The translations under genes and the position numbers were made by a program. DNA of 64,000 nt, from positions 402,583,037 through 402,647,036 of the forward strand of contig NC_080672.1 of NCBI RefSeq assembly GCF_030247195.1, written 5' to 3'. This DNA comes from Topomyia yanbarensis. Taxonomy: Eukaryota; Arthropoda; Insecta; Diptera; Culicidae. Shown in pieces: positions 58,235-64,000 of the stretch (position 1 is its first letter; the number at the start of each line of letters is the position of its first letter). The notes beneath the pieces are model-generated. The model saw only the letters and a list, made by a program, of their open reading frames with translations. It made no database searches and was not told where the DNA came from.

Positions 58235-58326
58235 CAGACAGAAGCCTTGACCATATGCGGTTGGGAATCGAACCCTGATGAGCTGCGTACAAGGCAATCG
58301 ATTTACCAACTACGCTATTCCCGTCC
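58235..58326 (-). mobile_element. tRNA-derived SINE (family S1), copy 2, head only
   Basis: On the minus strand: GACGGGAATAGCGTAGTTGG, AAATCGATTGCCTTGTACGC, AGCTCATCAGGGTTCGATTC and CCAACCGC. A-box TAGCGTAGTTGG and B-box GGTTCGATTCC are intact. The body after the tRNA part differs from copy 1 and runs into the TGTAACGTGACA zone, so the tail is missing or replaced. Confidence 0.72.
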
Positions 58327-58675
58327 GCATTGAGTGTAGTTCCTTAAGATTGCGATAGAAAAGCAGTTTTTTTTTCTTTCGTTTAGATCTTTAGCTTACA
58401 TTTTAATTTCGTCGAGCTTCTTTAAATGCGTAGAAATATCCCAATTTTTTCTCTGAGTTTAGATTTTTCTGTTTTTTCGATAGCCTCTCTCAAATTCGCA
58501 GGCTTTCGTACAGTTCGTAGAGCTTTTCTGAAATTCGTGGATCAGTTTACAAGATAGTCTTGGTTTATATATCTTTGAATACTTTGAACTGTTACCAGCT
58601 CCTATTCGATAGTTTTCAAGATGCCACCCGCGATACGGTTTGGTATAACCAAATTGTTGTCGAAGGGGGGTCAAT

Positions 58676-58812
58676 TAAATGTCGATTATAGGTTTTACGG
58701 TAATTCGCCTCTTTTATTGGGATAGAAATAATATTTGAAAAAAATATCTAAGCCCATGGTAGAAATAAGAAATCGAACCCACCTAAGCTGCGTACAAGGC
58801 AATTAATTTATG
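58676..58812 (-). mobile_element. tRNA-derived SINE (family S1), copy 3
   Basis: The minus strand retains GCCTTGTACGCAGCTTAGGT and GGGTTCGATTTC, but the 5' part with the A-box is lost. The tail AAAAGAGGCGAATTACCGTA plus AAACC matches that of copy 1 (32785-32935). Same orientation as copy 2, about 400 bp away. Confidence 0.7.
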
Positions 58813-59221
58813 GTTTTTGTTTGTCTCATCATCAGCGTTTCGGCTAAGAATCGATAGATAGTATCGAATTATTTTTACATCTGTGATTTGGTATATAATT
58901 TCTTTTTTGCTTCATTTAATTTTCTGTTCGCGTCAGTAGATTTCCTTAGACGTCGGTAATGACGTTTTCGTAAAAATTCCAAACACCCATAAATCCGCAA
59001 TTTTACGTCACAATCAGATTATGACTGAAAGAGGTTATAGCAATCGGTTACTTTTTTTATTTTTTTTCTCTAAGCAGAAAATATAGGATATCACTTTTTA
59101 CTGATAAACTAAACACCAAATAGTTGAACGGTTCCGTCAAATCATTGCAACGAACGAAATTTTAATAATTGCTTTCAATATCTTGGTATAGCGCTATTGA
59201 AAATAGTTGGAACAAATATTA
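58813..59221. other. Unassigned AT-rich sequence
   Basis: No recognised feature. Confidence 0.3.
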
Positions 59222-59427
59222 AATTTCATATCTGGAATTGTGATAAGAAACATTCCGCACTGATCGCCAATCACCGACGCCTTAGAGGTGACTCACTTCC
59301 CTTCCGAAGAAGACAGGGCCACAGATTTTCCACCTCAGAAAATCCCGACGGCCTCGGCTGGGATTGAACTTAGACTCACTGATGTGAGAAACGGTCACAC
59401 TTACCATTCAACTAACGGCGTCGTCAG
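59222..59427 (-). mobile_element. tRNA-derived SINE, second family (S2)
   Basis: On the minus strand: GACGACGCCGTTAGTTGAAT with an A-box-like TTAGTTGAATGG, then TGTGACCGTTTCTCACATCA (anticodon-arm-like hairpin) and B-box-like AGTTCAATCCC. The GC-rich body follows (GGCCGTCGGGATTTTCTGAG, CCTGTCTTCTTCGGAAGGGA, GTGAGTCACCTCTAAGGCGT). The head is related to tRNA, the body is not. The exact 3' end and target duplication are not clear. Confidence 0.65.
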
Positions 59428-59589
59428 TGTATGATGGTTTACAGTGACATTATATAAAAATGTCATCGCAACAAAATTCTTAGCTTCACAAAACTTGTCT
59501 GTCAATGGTCTGTCAATTGGACGAAACGAAAAAAAATTAACTTATCACGCGCCTCAAAATATGCTGGTTTTATGCTAGAATTATGAGGT

Positions 59590-59656
59590 ATAATGAGTGT
59601 CCGGTTATCTGGCCCAATTGCTGTTTGGTCAAATACTATCTGGCCGACTGCCACAT
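59590..59656. repeat. Left remnant of an 'ATTTGGCC' minisatellite
   Basis: Degenerate units (GTTATCTGGCCCAATTG, TGTTTGGTCAAATAC, TATCTGGCCGACTGCC) end in CACAT, the left copy of a 5-bp duplication. The array continues beyond the inserted element at 60971. Confidence 0.6.
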
Positions 59657-60970
59657 CACAGTGGCACGACTTAGAACATAAGGTGGACTAAAGTCCAAAC
59701 TTTTCCGTATCGGTTCATATAGGACGTTTTTATGTAATTTTGGTACGCTGAATTCGTTTTCGATATTAAAAATGAACATTTACTATTCATTAGGGTGTCT
59801 CAAATTTTTTTTTCTTAAAATTTGTGTATATTAATTTTCGTGTGCTAAATCGTTTTTGATATTAGATTAGTTTAATTCATTAGTGGGTTTCTTGGTATGA
59901 AAACTACATTTTTTTCCATTTTCAAAACAAACATTTTGAACGTCTTAGTGGAATATTGATTTATATTCACTAATCAACAAGATTTCTAACGATTTTGTTT
60001 TCGCAGGCGTGTTTTAAGTTGCTTAGATTGCTTATTTCATACCTTAAATTGAAATAAATCCAAAATCCTTTTTTCGCGTATATGGTTCATTTAAAAATGG
60101 TCTTATTTTATTAGGATAATATCTTATACCCTTAAGCTATATCAGCGCTATGCAAACTCGGAAAAAATAGTCTCACCAAATGACTAGAACTCAACTGTGT
60201 TCACTCAATTTGACAGTTATTACGTAAGTTAGCAAAAATAGTTCATGAAACATTTTATGACACATTTCAGATGGTTGAAAATATTTACTGAAATTTTAAA
60301 CATTTTTAATTTCTTTACCACTTAAAAACCATACTTCTTGATCACTAGTAGATCATGCTCTAAATGCTATTTGAAAGTTTTGCATAAATTAGTGTCATTA
60401 TTCTAGTCATAAAGTGAATATTCAAATTAAATATCATTAATAACCATGCGTCTCCATTCACAGTTTTTTCAAATTTTGACTGCTTATCGCAAGATTTCGC
60501 AAAACTAGCATAGGCTCATTTTAAAGAGAAAATGAAAAGCTTTCGAATGAGCATAGTGTGATCGCGGGCATTCACGGGCGTCGTTGTTGTTATCGCTTTA
60601 GAAGTTCGAATTCAATAAAAATTCATGACAAACAGTTACCTAAACACTAACTAAACCAACTAGTGACTTATTTTTGGCGATTTTGCGATGTAATTTTATC
60701 ACACGGATAATTTTGGTGAAGTAATGCAATTCATATAATCAACCGTTTCTTTGAAAAACGAGAATAACCGTATGTAGTTCCTATGGTCAAATAATGCAAA
60801 AAACACTTGAGTTATGCCCTTCAAAAAGCTGTCAAAAATTCATTTTGCATTCAAATCACCTAAAATCTCGCGAAAATGTCTCTGATGGCTCAGCTGATAC
60901 GAGATAAATACTAGTGAGAATATCGCATAACCTTCATATATGGACTTAAGTCCGGGCTCGTCCCACTGTG
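59657..60970. mobile_element. Transib-like non-autonomous element with RSS-like 12/23 ends
   Basis: This 1314-bp element is flanked by the direct repeat CACAT (59652-59656 and 60971-60975). Both termini begin with the heptamer CACAGTG, identical to the V(D)J signal heptamer, and continue GGCACGA / GGGACGA. Left end: heptamer 59657-59663, then 23 bp, then ACTAAAGTC at 59687-59695. Right end, read inward: heptamer 60970-60964, then 12 bp, then ACTTAAGTC at 60951-60943, lying inside the palindrome GGACTTAAGTCC. A 5-bp duplication and CACWGTG-like ends are known for Transib, whose transposase is related to RAG1. The interior is AT-rich with no RAG1-like coding, so it would need a transposase from elsewhere. 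The alternative is another TIR superfamily with a coincidental heptamer. Confidence 0.6.
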
Positions 60971-61085
60971 CACATAGCCGAATGGGTCATCTGACTGAAT
61001 GGGTCATTTGGCCAAATAGGTCATTTGAACGAATGGGCCATTTGAACGAATAGGTCATTTGGCCGGCATGCTGGGCCAAATGGCT
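60971..61085. repeat. Right part of the 'ATTTGGCC' minisatellite
   Basis: After CACAT, five or six units of about 17-18 bp follow (GAATGGGTCATCTGACT, GAATGGGTCATTTGGCC, AAATAGGTCATTTGAAC, GAATGGGCCATTTGAAC and so on). Similar wording to the 14.9-15.7 kb array suggests a common origin. Confidence 0.75.
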
Positions 61086-61510
61086 TTCGGTTAATTCACC
61101 TGGAACCGGTTTAATACAATTCTTTGATGTAAGCGTACACAATTGACGTCTTCAATATTGGCTACACCAAAACACAGCTTAGAAGTTAACAGAATGTAAA
61201 CAATACGCTTCAAAGGGACACTGTGCAAATTTGATTAAATTATGTGGATAAAAGTTACAGGCAGTTGTAGGTATTGCATTAATTTCGTATTCACCCTGTA
61301 CTTTCAAGGAGTGTTAATTTTTTTAAAATATACATGGTATAACACCGGTTATTCTGTCCTATCTCAGGAACCTAGGACCAAAAGAGTGACGATACCCCTC
61401 ATAGTCATGTCACTTCCAATAAGTTATCAAATTGAAACGGTCGGTACGGTTGTCCACGTTCACGAAAATATACGCTAGGATCTGTTTCTAAGGGTTTTGA
61501 AAATTCGTTA
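61086..61510. repeat. Unassigned, then dispersed repeat C (about 61362-61510)
   Basis: The part from about 61362 aligns with 8629-8765 (AAGAGTGACGATACCC, ATGTCACTTCCAATAAGTTA, GAAACGGTCGGTACGGTTG). The part before it is unassigned. Confidence 0.5.
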
Positions 61511-64000
61511 TATTATCGATTATAAAAATGCCACCATGCGGGATTCAAAACTAAGCAAAATTACAAAAAGTGACGCGAATGATTTTTTGTGTACATTTTA
61601 GATTTTGTGTACTCGACCTTGTCTCAAGTAAAAAATACTGAAATAAATGTTCAAAAAATAAGTTTTTTACGGACAAGATCACATAAATTCGAAACCTTCA
61701 ATTGTGGAGGTCCAGTGCCTACGAGGAACTTTTATAACAGGATATAGCACATATATTGAAAAAATAATTTGTGTGATTAATCCTCCTAAAAGTAATAATA
61801 GAGAATCAACTTTTCAAAAAGGATTATTTATAGACTTTGTATATTCAGTTAAGGTGCCCATAAATGATATTGGAAACAACTTCGTTTGAAATAGTTAAAA
61901 TTAGTCTTAAGGATTTTTGTAACGTGCTATGTAAAAAAAGAAACTGGCATAAAAAGCTTTTGCAAATGCCGTGTCAAATAAACGTTTGGAAAAAAAAGAA
62001 CTTCGTTTGAGACATAAATGGTATATGTATTCAGTGTATCGAAATGTATTAGGCTATTTGCGAAAAAAAACCATTTGAAACAAGTTGTTCCAATATTAAT
62101 ATTTAAAATAACTCTTACATTTGTTTGACCTTCTATTAAGTTGTTCAGACCATTATCCAAGGCAGGCCCGTGCGCAAGGGGATGATTTTTGGGGGGTTCA
62201 AACCCCTCTCATGAGAGTTTTGAATTACTTTCGTAATTTAATTAACTTCCTGATCAAGAATAAAAATTTTATACTGCGAGCCGTTTTGACACACAATGCC
62301 ATTTGCGTTCGGTCATTTTAGAAACAGTTTTAGTCGCTGTACAAGGACGTAAGTCAAGTTGGTCGGCATCGCAGGATCGGTTCTCGTCTCGACAAGTTTC
62401 GATGTTAACAATAATTGTGAGTAGATCAGTTACACAGCAAAGGTCTGTCAGCAAAATAGCACCAACAGCCAAGGAGGAAAAATAATTAACGAACAACACG
62501 AACTCAAAGAAAATCGGGATATCATTGCCCAGAGAAATTTTATCCTAGGTGATTTCTACACAAGAGTGGTTGAGAATCAAATGGCTCACAAAACGGGCAT
62601 CAGGAGAAATTCCGCCGCCGGAAAACTCTCAGTACAAGCTAGTAGATAATTAGGAACGAGTAGTGCAAAGAAGGATAAAAAACCCTGCGAGCCAGCAGGT
62701 GTTGGTGTCTGATGAAGATTCCTTCTCGAGAACAGATATTGTCCCAGTTTGTTGAACCAAGCCGACACAAGACTCAGCCCTCCGGAACTCGTAAAAAACC
62801 TTCAACCTTCCTCATATAAGGAACGAAAAAATTCAAAACCTCTCGCTTGAGAATTTTCTGCGCACGGGTTTGATCCAAGGTATGAGTCTGTTAAACGTAC
62901 TATGAAAGGTTACGAAAATGTTATGTTAATGGTAATGAATTTTCATAAATAATGTTCTATATTTCAACATGCTCAATTAATAAAGCCCTCATGTCTTCCA
63001 CAAAATTATTTCTCATATTATATCCAAGAACTTTATTGAAGACACTTAGTCTCATTATGCTTCTTGATGAATTGATTTTTAGGGGGATTAATTACCAAAC
63101 TATTTTTTCAAAAGATGCGGTGTATCATGTTCTAAAGCTTTCTAGAAGACACTCCATAGTCGACGAATTTTCAATCTCATAGCTATTTTTATAGTTAATG
63201 ATGCTAAAAATTTTGAAATGCGCATAAAAACCTGTCATACACAAGCAAACGGAAAACGCCATTTCCATCACTTTCCTTCTAGTTCTCGAAAAACAATATA
63301 CGGTCACAGTACACTCAAGTTGGTTCTTTTTGTCGAACAGTGTAATCGTTTAGGCATATTATATATGCTATTATTAGAATAAAGACGAATTTCGCGCCAA
63401 ATCATATTCGGAGATGGCAGCACCCAGGCAGATTTTAATGAAACTTTCTGTACATGGAGACTTTGTCACAAAAAGCCACTTTGCATACCTTGTTTTTCCA
63501 AAAATTATCTAGACTGTCTTTTGAAAAGGGCCAACCTTTTTTTTACCATTTTTTTTTTCAAATAGCTATAGTCTAAAAATGACAAATCCTACAAAAAAAG
63601 TTGTAGGAGTATCAACTTTTCGAATAAAAATATTGAAAAAAATCTTCATTGACTGCTACACTGAAAAAAATCGATTTTAAAAATTTAAAGTCGATTTACA
63701 AAAAACCCCATTTTTGATTTGGATGAAATTTTGTTCCAAGATAGATAATTATGTTCCCTACCGTCAAAAATTCAAGTTGGGCATTTTCAAGAAAAAAAAG
63801 TTATTTGAAAAAAGCAATATCTGAAACACAAAAATTCCACTGTTTTGTGCCTATTCCTGGTGGCAAAGTAGAGACGAAAAGGTATTCTAATTCAGAAGAT
63901 GAACCAAAAATATTTTCCTTGTATAGAAATAATACAAAATAGCATGCATGAAGATAGTTTCAAGATAAATGTTGTATATAAAAATAAATAAATAATTATG
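61511..64000. other. Unassigned AT-rich sequence with traces of dispersed repeat E
   Basis: About 61927-62160 (minus) is a distant relative of 19611-19820. A GC-richer patch at 62300-62800 has short broken frames on both strands with no recognised motif; a retroelement relic is possible but unsupported. An AACTTTATTGAAGACAC…TTCTAGAAGACAC pattern lies at about 63030-63150. The last ORF (63751-63942) is not recognised. No gene was found up to the window end. Confidence 0.3.

Overview
The window looks like gene-poor, repeat-dense insect nuclear DNA. I infer a mosquito-like dipteran, because the 'gcctttctcatat…' interspersed family, the tRNA-derived SINEs and the TTAA- and TA-flanked miniature elements are of the kind I associate with culicid genomes. 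The sequence alone does not fix the species. I found no rRNA, functional tRNA, CRISPR or prokaryotic operon structure, and no gene of the host that I can name. All protein-coding sequence I recognise is decayed transposon coding: a Tc1/mariner transposase (1-745), a BEL/Pao-type gag zinc knuckle (23.2-23.5 kb), and a two-gene PIF/Harbinger element (27.0-29.3 kb).

Layout. 0-4 kb: mariner relic and unassigned sequence. 4.1-9 kb: a palindrome built from a tRNA 3' half, then a long pyrimidine-rich tract interrupted by copy 1 of a 2.2-kb interspersed family. 9-16.5 kb: two small TIR elements, a short unidentified ORF, a unique GC-richer block with trinucleotide repeats, and a 17-bp minisatellite. 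16.5-19.4, 26.6-30.6 and 44.9-51.3 kb: three clusters of a CpG-rich repeat with a period of about 430-480 bp, each ending in the same ~130-bp terminal module. These clusters are riddled with nested insertions: a 75-bp near-perfect hairpin, the Harbinger element, a 1.3-kb foldback hAT-like element and a TTAA element. Copies 2 and 3 of the 2.2-kb family flank the second cluster. 32-44 kb: a SINE, foldback elements, a pogo-like 2.2-kb element containing smaller elements, and unique sequence. 51-64 kb: a duplicated repeat, a non-LTR 3' end with target-site duplication, unique sequence, an AT-rich zone with five exact copies of a 12-mer, three more SINE copies, and a 1.3-kb element inserted in a minisatellite.

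The most striking observation is that last element (59657-60970). Both ends carry the heptamer CACAGTG, it has a 5-bp target duplication, and a related 9-mer (ACTAAAGTC / ACTTAAGTC) lies exactly 23 bp inside one heptamer and exactly 12 bp inside the other. This resembles the 12/23 organisation of V(D)J recombination signals and points to the Transib (RAG1-related) superfamily. Second is the CpG-rich periodic family with its shared terminal module, whose mode of spread I cannot assign.

Most of the remaining DNA is unassigned. It could be intergenic or intronic; I saw nothing that proves a host exon.
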